Shown here in pieces: positions 25,121 to 34,525 of a stretch of DNA of 64,000 nt. The notes under the pieces are model-generated. The model had not been told where the DNA came from. It was given only the letters and a program-made list of their open reading frames with translations, and ran no database searches. The stretch comes from Paraburkholderia sp. (GTDB taxonomy: Bacteria; Pseudomonadota; Gammaproteobacteria; Burkholderiales; Burkholderiaceae), in the NCBI RefSeq assembly GCF_028283785.1, contig NZ_JAPWKB010000019.1, forward strand, positions 826,001-890,000, read 5' to 3'. Position numbers and translations under genes: made by a program. Within the stretch, counting starts at the first letter, position 1. Every line of letters begins with the position of its first letter.

Positions 25121-26509
25121 TCAGAGCGTTTTCATCAGCACGAGCGATTTGCGCTGCCAGTTATAGAGTCGGCGACGGTCTTCGGGCAGGTCGTCAACCG
25201 TGACCTTGACGAAGCCGCGCTTCAGGAACCAGTGTTCGGTGCGGGTAGTCAGCACGAAAATGCGTGTCAGGCCGCGTGCCCGCGCGCGTTGTTCGATGCG
25301 CTTGAGCAGCCGCTCGCCGTCACCGGTGCCTTGCGCTTCCGGGGCGACGGTGAGGCAGGCCATTTCGCCGATGCGTTCCTGCGTGTACGGATAAAGCGCC
25401 GCGCAGCCGAACAGCACGCCATCGTGCTCGATGACCGAGAAATGGTCGATGTCGCGTTCGATCTGGTGGCGGCCGCGCCGCACCAGCGTGCCGTCGGATT
25501 CGAGCGGCTCGATCAGCGCGAGAATGCCGCCGACGTCGTCCGGCGTCGCTTCACGCAGGCTTTCGAGGTTCTCGTACGAGATCATCGTGCCGACGCCATC
25601 GTGCAGGAACAGTTCGAGCAGCAAGCTGCCGTCGAGCGCGTACGGGATGATGTGCGCGCGCGCGACGCCGCCGCGGCAGGCGCGGATCGAGTGTTTCAGA
25701 TAGAAGCCCGCGTCGCCGGTGACTTCGCCGCTTTCGTGCAGCTTGTACGCGTCGTCGAGCGACAGTTCGCGGACCAGTTCCTGGCCGTCCTCGCCGGTTT
25801 GCATCAGGCCGGGCGTTTCCGTCAGGAACACGATCTTGTCGGCGCGCAGCGCGATGGCGGCGGCGGAGGCGACATCTTCCATCGACAGATTGAACGCTTC
25901 GCCGGTCGGCGAGAAGCCGAGCGGCGACAGCAGCACGAGCTTGCGGCTGGCCAGCGAATGGCGGATCGAATCCGCGTCGATCTTCCGAACCACGCCGGTG
26001 TGCGCGAAATCGACACCGTCGAGTATCCCGACCGGGCGCGCCGTCACGAAGTTGCCCGACACGACGCTGATGTGCGCGTGCGCCATCGGCGTGTTCGGCA
26101 AGCCCTGACTGATCGCCGCCTCGATATCCAGACGCACTTCGCCGGCCGCTTCTTTCGCGGATTCGAGCGCGCGCGCGTCGGTGATCCGCATGCCGTGCGA
26201 AAACTCCGACTCGACGCCGTGCAGACTCATCTGCTCTTCGACCTGCGGTCGCGAACCGTGCACGAGCACGATCTGGATGCCCATGGCCTGTAAAAGCGCG
26301 ATGTCGGACACGAGTGCATTCAGCAGACCCTGATGCACGACCTCGCCGCCGAAACCGACGACAAAGGTCTTGTTGCGAAACGCGTGAATATAAGGGGCGA
26401 CCGAACGCATCCAGTCGACAAATTGCGCATGCTGGGCGAGGGCTTCCGTTGCGCCGGACGTGGCCGGGGCGCTCGCGGGCGCGGGGACGAGGTCGGTTTG
26501 GGAATTCAT
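25121..26509 (-). CDS. argA: Amino-acid N-acetyltransferase (N-acetylglutamate synthase)
   Basis: A 462-residue bifunctional-fold enzyme for the first step of arginine synthesis, acetyl-CoA plus glutamate to N-acetylglutamate. Residues about 30-300 are an amino-acid-kinase-like domain (FVVGFGGEVVHQGLLNALVS, QIVLVHGSRPQVEEQM, VLLSPLGFSPTGEAFNLSME), which binds arginine for feedback control. Residues about 315-462 are a GNAT acetyltransferase domain (LTVAPEAQGTGDGERLLKRI, LTTRTEHWFLKRGFVKV). The start is the ATG at 26509. Only 23 bases separate this start codon from the divergent hrpA start, with a symmetric -10 box between. Confidence 0.93.
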   Translation of the reverse strand: MNSQTDLVPAPASAPATSGATEALAQHAQFVDWMRSVAPYIHAFRNKTFVVGFGGEVVHQGLLNALVSDIALLQAMGIQIVLVHGSRPQVEEQMSLHGVESEFSHGMRITDARALESAKEAAGEVRLDIEAAISQGLPNTPMAHAHISVVSGNFVTARPVGILDGVDFAHTGVVRKIDADSIRHSLASRKLVLLSPLGFSPTGEAFNLSMEDVASAAAIALRADKIVFLTETPGLMQTGEDGQELVRELSLDDAYKLHESGEVTGDAGFYLKHSIRACRGGVARAHIIPYALDGSLLLELFLHDGVGTMISYENLESLREATPDDVGGILALIEPLESDGTLVRRGRHQIERDIDHFSVIEHDGVLFGCAALYPYTQERIGEMACLTVAPEAQGTGDGERLLKRIEQRARARGLTRIFVLTTRTEHWFLKRGFVKVTVDDLPEDRRRLYNWQRKSLVLMKTL

Positions 26510-26516
26510 GCCCGGG

Positions 26517-26524
26517 ATTATAAT
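26517..26524. promoter_or_regulatory. Shared symmetric -10 box for argA and hrpA
   Basis: The string ATTATAAT reads TATAAT on both strands (26519-26524 rightward, 26517-26522 leftward). Initiation about seven bases away would fall at, or one to two bases from, the ATG of hrpA (26533) and the ATG of argA (26509). Both mRNAs would then be leaderless. The -35 regions are weak (TTTGGG rightward). Confidence 0.6.
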
Positions 26525-26532
26525 GCGCCCCC

Positions 26533-29500
26533 ATGTCGAACGTACCCAAAAGTCCTGCCGCGTCGAACGCGAAACCCGTGTCCGACGACGCGCAGCGCCA
26601 ACCGTCACACTCGCGTCACGATGACGCGCGCGACACACCTGTGCCGCAAAAGCCGCATGCCGCGTCGCCGGGTCCCTCCGCTGCGCCGCGTGGCGGCGGC
26701 GCGGGTCGCGACCAGACCGCGCGCGGCGCGTCGCAGGATAGCAACGCGAACCCGCTCGCGGCGCTGCGTCAGCAACTGGTTCAGCAGCGGCCGCAGGAAG
26801 GCGCGCCGCAAAAACGCAAGGGCGGACAGCCGCCGCATACGCCAACCACGTCGCCTACTCCCGCTACGCCGGTCGCTGCTTCGCCGGGTGCCGGTGATGC
26901 GGCTGCGGACGGCCGTGAAGAACGGCAGAAAGGCGCGCCGCGTGACGGGCAAACGCATGGCCGGAAGGACGCTGCTGCGAAGGGAAATCCGACGCGCGCC
27001 CCGAAGCAACGGCCGAACGAGGGAAGCACGCAGCCGGCAGCGCGGGGCGACGCCCGGCAAAACCCGCCGCCGCGCAAGTCCGGCGATGTGACGGGAAATC
27101 CGCCGAGAAATCCGGCGCGCCAGCCAGCGCAGCCTGGCCAGACGCGCGGCGACCGTCCGGGCCGACCGGACGACGCGACCTCGAAAGCCGGCGGATCCGG
27201 TCGGCAGCCGGAGCAACCCGCCGACCCGCGCGTGCCACGCGAATCCACGCCACGTGAACCGAAACCCGCGCGCGAACGCCGCGTGATCGCACCGAATCCG
27301 GTGCCGCCGATCACGTTCCCCGAAGCGCTGCCGGTGTCCGGCCGCCGCGAAGAGATCGCTCTTGCGATTGCGAACAATCAGGTGGTGATCGTCAGTGGCG
27401 AGACCGGTTCGGGCAAGACCACGCAGTTGCCGAAGATCTGTCTCGCGCTCGGTCGCGGCCTCGGTACGGGCGGCAAGGGCTTGATCGGTCACACGCAACC
27501 GCGCCGGATCGCGGCGTCGGCGACCGGTCGGCGGATCGCGGAAGAACTCGGCACGCCGTTCGGCGAAGTGGTCGGCTACAAGGTGCGTTTCACCGACAAC
27601 CTGTCGCCGGGCGCATCCGTGAAGCTGATGACGGACGGCATTCTGCTCGCCGAAACGCAGACCGATCCGCTGCTGAATGCCTACGACACGATCATCATCG
27701 ACGAAGCGCACGAACGCAGCCTGAACATCGATTTTCTGCTCGGCTATCTGCGCGAAATCCTGCCGAAGCGGCCCGATCTGAAGCTGATCGTGACATCGGC
27801 GACCATTGACGCCGACCGTTTCGCCCGCCATTTCGGCAGCGACGAAAAGCCCGCGCCGGTGATCGAGGTCAGCGGCCGTCTGTATCCGGTCGAGGTGCGC
27901 TACCGGCCGGTCGCGGAAGACAGCCCGGCGGTAAAGGCCGCCGAAGGCACATCGAGCCGCGACACCGATCGCACGCGCCCGAAAACCCAGCGCGAAGCCG
28001 ACCGCGACCTGATGGACGCAATCGTCGACGCGGTCGACGAACTGTGCCGCGAAGGCCCCGGCGACGTGCTCGTTTTTCTCCCGGGCGAGCGGGAAATCCG
28101 CGATGCCGCCGAAGCGCTGCGCAAGCATCATCCGCCCCACACTGAAATTCTGCCGCTGTTCGCGCGGCTGTCGGCGGCCGAACAGGAGCGCGTGTTCCGC
28201 ATCTCGAACGCGCGCCGTATCGTGCTCGCGACCAATGTGGCCGAGACCTCGCTGACGGTGCCGGGCATCCGTTACGTGGTGGATACCGGTCTCGCGCGGG
28301 TCAAGCGCTACTCGTACCGCAACAAGGTCGAACAGCTTCAGGTCGAGTCGATCTCGCAGGCGGCCGCGAATCAGCGCGCCGGACGCTGCGGCCGGGTCGC
28401 GGACGGCGTGTGCATCCGTCTTTACGAGGACAGCGATTTCCAGGGCCGCACGCGCTTTACCGATCCGGAAATTTTGCGTTCGTCGCTCGCGTCCGTGATT
28501 CTGCGGATGAAGTCGCTGCATCTGACCGCGATCGAGACGTTTCCGTTTATCGAACCGCCGCCCGGCCGCGCGATTGCGGACGGCTACCAGTTGCTGAACG
28601 AACTCGGCGCGGTCGATGACGACAACGCGCTGACGCCGCTCGGCCGCGAACTCGCGCGCCTGCCGCTCGATCCGCGGGTCGGCCGGATGATTCTCGCCGC
28701 GCGTGACCAACAGTCGTTGCGCGAAGTGCTGATCATCGCAAGCGCGTTGTCCGTACAAGATCCGCGCGATCGTCCTATCGAGGCGCAGGAGCAGGCTGAC
28801 CAGGCACATCGTCGATTCGCTGATGATCGTTCGGAATTCCTACAGTGGATCAGGATCTGGGCATGGTTCGAAGACGCCATTGCGCATAAGAAATCGAACA
28901 AGCAACTGAACGATGCATGCCGCGCTAACTTTTTGTCGCAACTGCGACTGCGCGAATGGCGCGACGTGCACTCGCAATTGTTGACGGTGGTGCGCGAGCA
29001 CGGCTGGCGGATCAACGAAGCGGAAGCGACCTTCGAGCAGATCCATCTCGCGTTGCTGACGGGTTTGCTCGGCAACATCGGTCTGAAAGCCGACGACGAG
29101 CCGCATTACCTCGGCGCACGCGGCATCAAGTTTTATCTGTGGCCGGGTTCGGCGCTGGTGAAAAAAGCCGGGCGTTGGGTGATAGCCGCCGAACTGGTCG
29201 AAACGAGTCGCCTGTACGCGCGTTGCATCGCGAAGGTCGAGCCCGAATGGATCGAGCAGATTGGCGCGCATTTGCTGAAGAAATCGCTGTCGGAGCCGCA
29301 TTGGGAAAAGCGCGCGGCGCAGGTGTCGGCGTTCGAGCGCGCGGTTCTGTATGGTTTGCCGATCTATCATCGGCGGCGCGTCAGTTTCGGCAAGCAGGAC
29401 CCGGCGCGCGCGCGCGAGCTGTTTATTCGCGGCGCGCTGGTCGACGGTGAATTCGACACGAAGCTGGCGTTTTTCTCGCACAACCGCAAGCTGCTCGCGG

Positions 29501-31209
29501 ATATCGAGCAACTCGAACACAAATCGCGTCGCCAGGATGTGCTCGTCGACGACGACCTGATTTATGCGTTCTACGATCAGGCGTTGCCGGAAGGGATCTA
29601 CACGGGCGCGTCGTTCGAACGCTGGTATCGCGACGAAGTGAAAAAGGCAGGGCAGGCGGAAGACAAGCTCAAGCTGCTGTATCTGTCGCGAGACGACTTG
29701 ATGCGGCACGAAGCGGCCGGCGTCACGACCGATCTCTTCCCGAAACGGATGACGATGTCCGGCGTCGAAATGGCGCTGACTTACCACTTCGAGCCCGGTT
29801 CGCCGCGCGACGGCGTCACGCTCGGCGTGCCGTTGTACGCGCTCAATCAGGTCGATGCACGACGCTGCGAATGGCTCGTGCCCGGCATGCTGAAAGAGAA
29901 GACGCAACTGCTGCTGAAGTCCTTGCCGCAGAAGCTGCGTCGTCATTGCGTGCCGCTGCCGGAATATGCAGCGGGATTCGTCGATCGCCATAGCGGGCCG
30001 CGATTTGCCGCAGGCGGTTTTCTCGATGTGCTGATCGCCGATATTCGCGAACAGACGCAAGTCGCGATGAAGCAGTCCGACTTCAAGCTGGAGACCTTGC
30101 CGGCGCATCTGTTCATGAACTTCAAGGTCATCGACGAGCACGGCCGGCAACTGGCGATGGGACGCAATCTCGCGCAATTGCGCGCGGAGTTGGGCGGCCA
30201 GGCGCAGCAGCATTTTCAGAAGATCGCGGCGAGTGCGACGTTGTCGGATTCGTCCGGCGAGAGTGTCGGAAAAGCGCCGGCAACAAGTGGGCGTGCGAGC
30301 GATGGCGCGTCGGCCCCGCATACGGCCAAGGCTTCTGACGGGAGTGCGGCGACCGCGTTGTACGAAAAACTGACGACGTGGAACTTCGGCAAATTGCCGG
30401 AATTGCTCGAAATCCGGCGCGGCGGCCAGACCTTGTTCGGGTTTCCCGCATTGGTGGATCGCGTCACGCATTGCGACGTCGAAGTGTTCGATTCGCCCGA
30501 CGAGGCTGCGCGGATTCATCGCGCGGGCTTGCGCCGTCTGTTTGCGTTGCAGTTGCGCGAGCCGATCAAGTATCTGGAAAAGAACCTGCCGGGCATGCGC
30601 GAAATGGCAATGCATTTCATGCCGCGCGGCACGCAGGAAGAGTTGCGGGATCAGTTGATCGATACCGCGCTGGATCGTGCGTGTCTGCAAGACCCGTTGC
30701 CTGACGACGACGTGTCGTTTCACACGCGTCGCGACGAAGGCCGCAGCCGTTTGACGTTGCTCGCGCAGGAAATCGCGCGGCTGATCGGGCTGATCCTCAC
30801 CGAATATGCGACGGTGACGAAGAAACTGGTACAGGCGCGCTCGTTCACGGCCGCGCACGCGGATATGCAAAATCAACTCGATACGCTGATCGCCAAGCGT
30901 TTTGTCGTGGACACGCCGTATCCGCAGCTTGCGCATTTCCCGCGCTATCTGAAGGGCATTGCGTTGCGAATCGACAAGCTGAAGGCCGATTCAGTGCGCG
31001 ACGCGCGACAGTTCGCCGAGTTCCAGCCGCTGCTGCAAAACTACCAGCGTGCGGTTGCGCAGCGCGGCGGCGTGCTCGATCCGCGTCTTGGCGAATTCCG
31101 CTGGCTGCTGGAGGAATTGCGGATCTCGCTGTTCGCGCAAGAACTGCGCACGCCGATGCCGGTTTCGGTGAAGCGTCTGTACAAAGTGTGGGAGTCGATG
31201 CAGCGGTGA
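26533..31209 (+). CDS. hrpA: ATP-dependent RNA helicase HrpA with long disordered N-terminus
   Basis: A 1558-residue DEAH-box helicase. Walker A GETGSGKTT starts at residue 289, DEAH is at 390-393 (IIIDEAHERSLNIDF), then VTSATIDADRFARHF, motif V/VI ATNVAETSLTVPGIRYV and QRAGRCGR. The helicase-associated and OB-fold domains and the long HrpA-specific C-terminus (LAQEIARLIGLILTEYATVT, EFRWLLEELRISLFAQELRT) follow. HrpA in E. coli is about 1300 residues. The extra 255 or so here form an N-terminal Pro/Arg/Ala/Gly-rich region that looks disordered. HrpA resolves stalled ribosomes and unwinds mRNA. No later ATG gives a full core, so this start stands. A weak hairpin at 31277-31304 may terminate it. 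Confidence 0.93.
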   Translation: MSNVPKSPAASNAKPVSDDAQRQPSHSRHDDARDTPVPQKPHAASPGPSAAPRGGGAGRDQTARGASQDSNANPLAALRQQLVQQRPQEGAPQKRKGGQPPHTPTTSPTPATPVAASPGAGDAAADGREERQKGAPRDGQTHGRKDAAAKGNPTRAPKQRPNEGSTQPAARGDARQNPPPRKSGDVTGNPPRNPARQPAQPGQTRGDRPGRPDDATSKAGGSGRQPEQPADPRVPRESTPREPKPARERRVIAPNPVPPITFPEALPVSGRREEIALAIANNQVVIVSGETGSGKTTQLPKICLALGRGLGTGGKGLIGHTQPRRIAASATGRRIAEELGTPFGEVVGYKVRFTDNLSPGASVKLMTDGILLAETQTDPLLNAYDTIIIDEAHERSLNIDFLLGYLREILPKRPDLKLIVTSATIDADRFARHFGSDEKPAPVIEVSGRLYPVEVRYRPVAEDSPAVKAAEGTSSRDTDRTRPKTQREADRDLMDAIVDAVDELCREGPGDVLVFLPGEREIRDAAEALRKHHPPHTEILPLFARLSAAEQERVFRISNARRIVLATNVAETSLTVPGIRYVVDTGLARVKRYSYRNKVEQLQVESISQAAANQRAGRCGRVADGVCIRLYEDSDFQGRTRFTDPEILRSSLASVILRMKSLHLTAIETFPFIEPPPGRAIADGYQLLNELGAVDDDNALTPLGRELARLPLDPRVGRMILAARDQQSLREVLIIASALSVQDPRDRPIEAQEQADQAHRRFADDRSEFLQWIRIWAWFEDAIAHKKSNKQLNDACRANFLSQLRLREWRDVHSQLLTVVREHGWRINEAEATFEQIHLALLTGLLGNIGLKADDEPHYLGARGIKFYLWPGSALVKKAGRWVIAAELVETSRLYARCIAKVEPEWIEQIGAHLLKKSLSEPHWEKRAAQVSAFERAVLYGLPIYHRRRVSFGKQDPARARELFIRGALVDGEFDTKLAFFSHNRKLLADIEQLEHKSRRQDVLVDDDLIYAFYDQALPEGIYTGASFERWYRDEVKKAGQAEDKLKLLYLSRDDLMRHEAAGVTTDLFPKRMTMSGVEMALTYHFEPGSPRDGVTLGVPLYALNQVDARRCEWLVPGMLKEKTQLLLKSLPQKLRRHCVPLPEYAAGFVDRHSGPRFAAGGFLDVLIADIREQTQVAMKQSDFKLETLPAHLFMNFKVIDEHGRQLAMGRNLAQLRAELGGQAQQHFQKIAASATLSDSSGESVGKAPATSGRASDGASAPHTAKASDGSAATALYEKLTTWNFGKLPELLEIRRGGQTLFGFPALVDRVTHCDVEVFDSPDEAARIHRAGLRRLFALQLREPIKYLEKNLPGMREMAMHFMPRGTQEELRDQLIDTALDRACLQDPLPDDDVSFHTRRDEGRSRLTLLAQEIARLIGLILTEYATVTKKLVQARSFTAAHADMQNQLDTLIAKRFVVDTPYPQLAHFPRYLKGIALRIDKLKADSVRDARQFAEFQPLLQNYQRAVAQRGGVLDPRLGEFRWLLEELRISLFAQELRTPMPVSVKRLYKVWESMQR

Positions 31210-31335
31210 CGGCGGGGCGAATCCGCGTTCACGCGCAACCCCGTTTTGCAAAGCGTCCGCGACGCGTTGAACGGCTGTTTAACACGCTAAATAGCGCGCT
31301 AAACGCGCGCGGACCGTTTTCTCCCCGACGCTGAA

Positions 31336-33891
31336 TTACCAGTGCATCCCGGCCCCGACCGACGCGCCGAATTCGCCGCGCGAACTGGTGGTGCCTTGCG
31401 CCTTGAACGCCCACTTGCCGGTTTCGGTCAATTGCGACACGCCTAACGCGACCGCCGATTGCCCACCATAGGTGCCGGCCGCGACAGCAACCATCCCGTG
31501 ACCGGGCAAAACCGCCTGCGGCAAACCGGCGACGGCGAGCGCCGCGGCGGTGCCGCCATACGCGTCGCGTCGCGCCGAACGGATCTGATCGTCGGTGTAC
31601 GCGTGCGCCAGGCTCTGGCTTCCGGCCGTGCTCTGGTTCAACTGATTGACGTTGACGGCGTCGGTGCCTTGCACGCCGGCTGCGACGTGGGTGATCTGCC
31701 GTTCTTGTCCCGCCGCACCGACCGACACCGTGTCGTCGCGATCCGCCACCGAGCCTTGGCCCAATGCGACGGCGTTGGCCGCGCCTGCGTTTGCGTTTGC
31801 GCCGAGTGCGGTCGAATTTGCGCCGGTAGCGTGTGCGTCAGCGCCGATCGCGCTGGCGTTGGCGGCTACGGCTTGAGCATTGGCACCGATCGCGGTGGCG
31901 TTGGCGGCTACGGCTTGAGCATTGGCACCGATCGCGGTGGCATGGGTACCGGCCGCCACCGCGTTCGCGCCGGTGGCGAGCGCGTAGGTGCCCGTTGCCG
32001 ACGCGGCTTCGGTATCACGATTGCCGTCGGCGCTCAGGAAGGGGTCCGCGCCCGGAATCGTGATGTTGTTGACCGCGCCGGAAATGGCCGCTTGCAGTTG
32101 CCCCAGGTTGACGGCGTCATGCGCACCGATGCCGTCGGCGACGTTGTGGATCAGCGTGCCGGCGCCGGTGTCGGCACCGAGCGTGATGCTGTTGCGGTTT
32201 ACGGTACCAGCGGAGTCGGTGTCGTACATCACCGCGCCGTCGATCTTCGCGGCCGCTGCGTCGGCCTTGCTCGCTACCGCCTTGAGCTGGCTCACGTTGA
32301 CGGCGTCGGTATCGTTGGCGCCGGCGGCTACATGGGTCACGCGGCGTTCGCTGCCTGCCGATCCGACGGACACCTGGCCGATCGCCGCGACGCCTTTGAC
32401 GACCGTGGTCGCGGACGCGTCGGGAAGGTACGCGGTACCGGTCATCGCCGTGGCGACCGAACCCGCGCCGAGCGCGACGCTGTGCGCTTCCCGCACGATT
32501 GCGCCGTCGCCGATCGCCACGCTGCCCAGTTCGCCCGCCGTGGCTTGCGCACCGAGCGCGACGCTATTGCTGCCCGACGCCATCGCACCGAAACCGAATG
32601 CGGCGCTGTCGACGGCCGCGTTTGCACCGTAGCCGAATGCGCTCGCCCGGAAGGTCGCGATGGCCTGATAGCCGACCGCTACGGACGAGCCGCCGGCCTC
32701 CGCCAGATAGCCGGCTGCGGTGGCGGCGACGCCTGTGGCTTTCGATGCACCACCGAACGCCGAGGTGAAATCGTTCGATGCCGACGCGTCTTTGCCGATT
32801 GCAACCGCGGAGTCGTTGGTCGCACTCGCCGACTGGCCGATAGCGATGGCCGACGCGTTGCTTGCCGCTGCCATATAGCCCAGCGCGATGGTGTTGTCGG
32901 CTGTGGCGCTTGCACCGGCACCGAGCGCGATACTTCGTTTGCCGAGCGCGTTTGCCGCCGTTCCGACGGCGGTGGCGCTGGTGTCGGCGGCGAGCGCGTC
33001 GCTACCCAGCGCAACGGCCGCGTCGCCGTCGGCTTTCGCATTGCTGCCGATTGCAACCGAGAACAGATGCGTCGCCGCAGCCTGATAGCCGAACGCGCTG
33101 GCGTTGTCGCCGCTCGCGTTTGCGGCATAGCCGACCGCGACGCCGTGCAGTGCCGCGTTAGCGCGCTGGCCGAATGCGCTGCCCATTCCCGCGGCGCGTG
33201 CCGAGCCCCCAACCGCGGTTGCGAACGCCTCGGCGTAAGCGCCTTTTCCGATTGCCACCGACGCTTCGCCGATCGAGGACGATCCGTATCCGACCGCGAT
33301 GGCCGTGGCGTCCGATGCTTTGGCGGTATTGCCGATCGCGATGGCCGATGCGCCGCTCGCGGTGGCCTGATAGCCGACCGCCACCGCCGATTCACCGCTT
33401 GCCGTGGCGTTCACGCCGAATGCGCTGGCGTGATACGTGGCGTTGGCAAATTGCCCCATAGCGGATCCGCCGAATTCGGCGAGAGACCCGTAACCGAATG
33501 CGCTTCCCGCCGATTGTGCTGTCGCGTTGCCGCCGACCACGGTCGCGTAATTCGTGGTCGCGGTGGCATCGGTGCCGATCACGACCGAAAACTGTCCGCC
33601 GGCGAATGCGCGGTTCCCGACCGCCAGCGCGTCGGCGCCGGAGGCGATTGCCGGTGAGGCGCCCGAACTGCCCGCGCCGACATCGAGATACCGGTCGGCT
33701 GTGCCCGGCGTGCCCGCATGCGCTGCCGCCATGCCGCCGATCAAGGTGGCGCCTGAGACGATCGCCCGTGCTGCGGCGTGTCTGCGTAATGTCCCCGCTC
33801 TGGATGGCGAACGCGCCGATCGGATGGTTCCTGCCGGTTTTACCGGATTCCCGATAGCCTGATTCCAAAACGATTTGCGATTTCTGTTCAT
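31336..33891 (-). CDS. Trimeric autotransporter adhesin (YadA-like)
   Basis: An 851-residue surface adhesin. A long basic N-terminus (MNRNRKSFWNQAIGNPVKPA) ends in a signal region cleaved near AAAHAGTP. From about 65 to 520 come roughly 14-residue YadA-head repeats (AIGxxAxAxGxxAxAxG), then three neck-type modules (VTHVAAGANDTDAVNVSQL, HNVADGIGAHDAVNLGQL, ITHVAAGVQGTDAVNVNQL) with another head block between the last two. The C-terminal membrane anchor (about 765-851) ends GEFGASVGAGMHW, with a terminal aromatic residue as expected for BAM-dependent insertion. It should trimerise in the outer membrane and bind host or matrix surfaces. Codon use is normal, but the upstream 600 bases are AT-rich. 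Confidence 0.92.
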   Translation of the reverse strand: MNRNRKSFWNQAIGNPVKPAGTIRSARSPSRAGTLRRHAAARAIVSGATLIGGMAAAHAGTPGTADRYLDVGAGSSGASPAIASGADALAVGNRAFAGGQFSVVIGTDATATTNYATVVGGNATAQSAGSAFGYGSLAEFGGSAMGQFANATYHASAFGVNATASGESAVAVGYQATASGASAIAIGNTAKASDATAIAVGYGSSSIGEASVAIGKGAYAEAFATAVGGSARAAGMGSAFGQRANAALHGVAVGYAANASGDNASAFGYQAAATHLFSVAIGSNAKADGDAAVALGSDALAADTSATAVGTAANALGKRSIALGAGASATADNTIALGYMAAASNASAIAIGQSASATNDSAVAIGKDASASNDFTSAFGGASKATGVAATAAGYLAEAGGSSVAVGYQAIATFRASAFGYGANAAVDSAAFGFGAMASGSNSVALGAQATAGELGSVAIGDGAIVREAHSVALGAGSVATAMTGTAYLPDASATTVVKGVAAIGQVSVGSAGSERRVTHVAAGANDTDAVNVSQLKAVASKADAAAAKIDGAVMYDTDSAGTVNRNSITLGADTGAGTLIHNVADGIGAHDAVNLGQLQAAISGAVNNITIPGADPFLSADGNRDTEAASATGTYALATGANAVAAGTHATAIGANAQAVAANATAIGANAQAVAANASAIGADAHATGANSTALGANANAGAANAVALGQGSVADRDDTVSVGAAGQERQITHVAAGVQGTDAVNVNQLNQSTAGSQSLAHAYTDDQIRSARRDAYGGTAAALAVAGLPQAVLPGHGMVAVAAGTYGGQSAVALGVSQLTETGKWAFKAQGTTSSRGEFGASVGAGMHW

Positions 33892-34525
33892 TATTTTTAG
33901 GGCTCCGCGTGATGCAGATGCGAGTGCCGACGATGCGCCACGTTTTATCGCGCCAGGCCTGCGTCATGGCCGACGAATCAATGGCCATGACGCGACGTTG
34001 CGCGGTTCGGTGCGTCCGGTAGCGACCCGCTGTGTTTAGAACTTGGGTGAGGATCAGGCAGATTCTCGTGAATCGCGGCGGCAGCGTTGATGGGCAAATT
34101 CTTAAAATCGAATGGGCCATTTTTTGAACATTCTTTTCATTCTTAAAGCGTGTAGCGCAGACAGGAATTCAATAGGGCTTTGACCTCGTTTTATAAGAGT
34201 GGCTTTTTGAAATTGCTGATTTAACGGTATCGGTGTCTGGGGAATGCTTATAACCGCGCTTGAAAACCGTGGTGCATTAGGATTATTCCGTTGTGACGCG
34301 GAGATTCGTCGCGTGATGCGATTTTTATAGGAATCCGCACGTTTGGCGAAAATGCAACATGACGGCCGTTGGCCATCCGGATAAGTCCACCTGTCGGAGT
34401 GCCGTTCCCGGCTTGCCGTTGCAGTGTTCAAACGTTTGAACTGGCAGGGTTTTCAGCGATTTAAGTCAAGCTTGGCGCGCTCGCAAACGGTTTACAATGG
34501 TGCACGTTCTCCGATGTGAGTTTTC
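33892..34525. other. AT-rich intergenic region upstream of the autotransporter
   Basis: These 634 bases lie between divergent genes and have clearly lower GC than their surroundings, especially 34080-34360 (runs such as TTCTTTTCATTCTTAAAG). They should contain the adhesin promoter on the left and the propeller-gene promoter on the right (TACAAT at 34493-34498). No credible gene is seen. AT-rich DNA upstream of an adhesin is often silenced by H-NS-like proteins, which is inference. Confidence 0.5.

Noticed and set aside
26605..28809. A 734-residue minus-strand frame opposite hrpA
   Set aside because: Arg-rich, low-complexity antisense of a well-supported helicase; no family features.
31459..33657. 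A 732-residue plus-strand frame opposite the autotransporter
   Set aside because: Its apparent repeats mirror the adhesin head repeats on the other strand; the composition is not protein-like.
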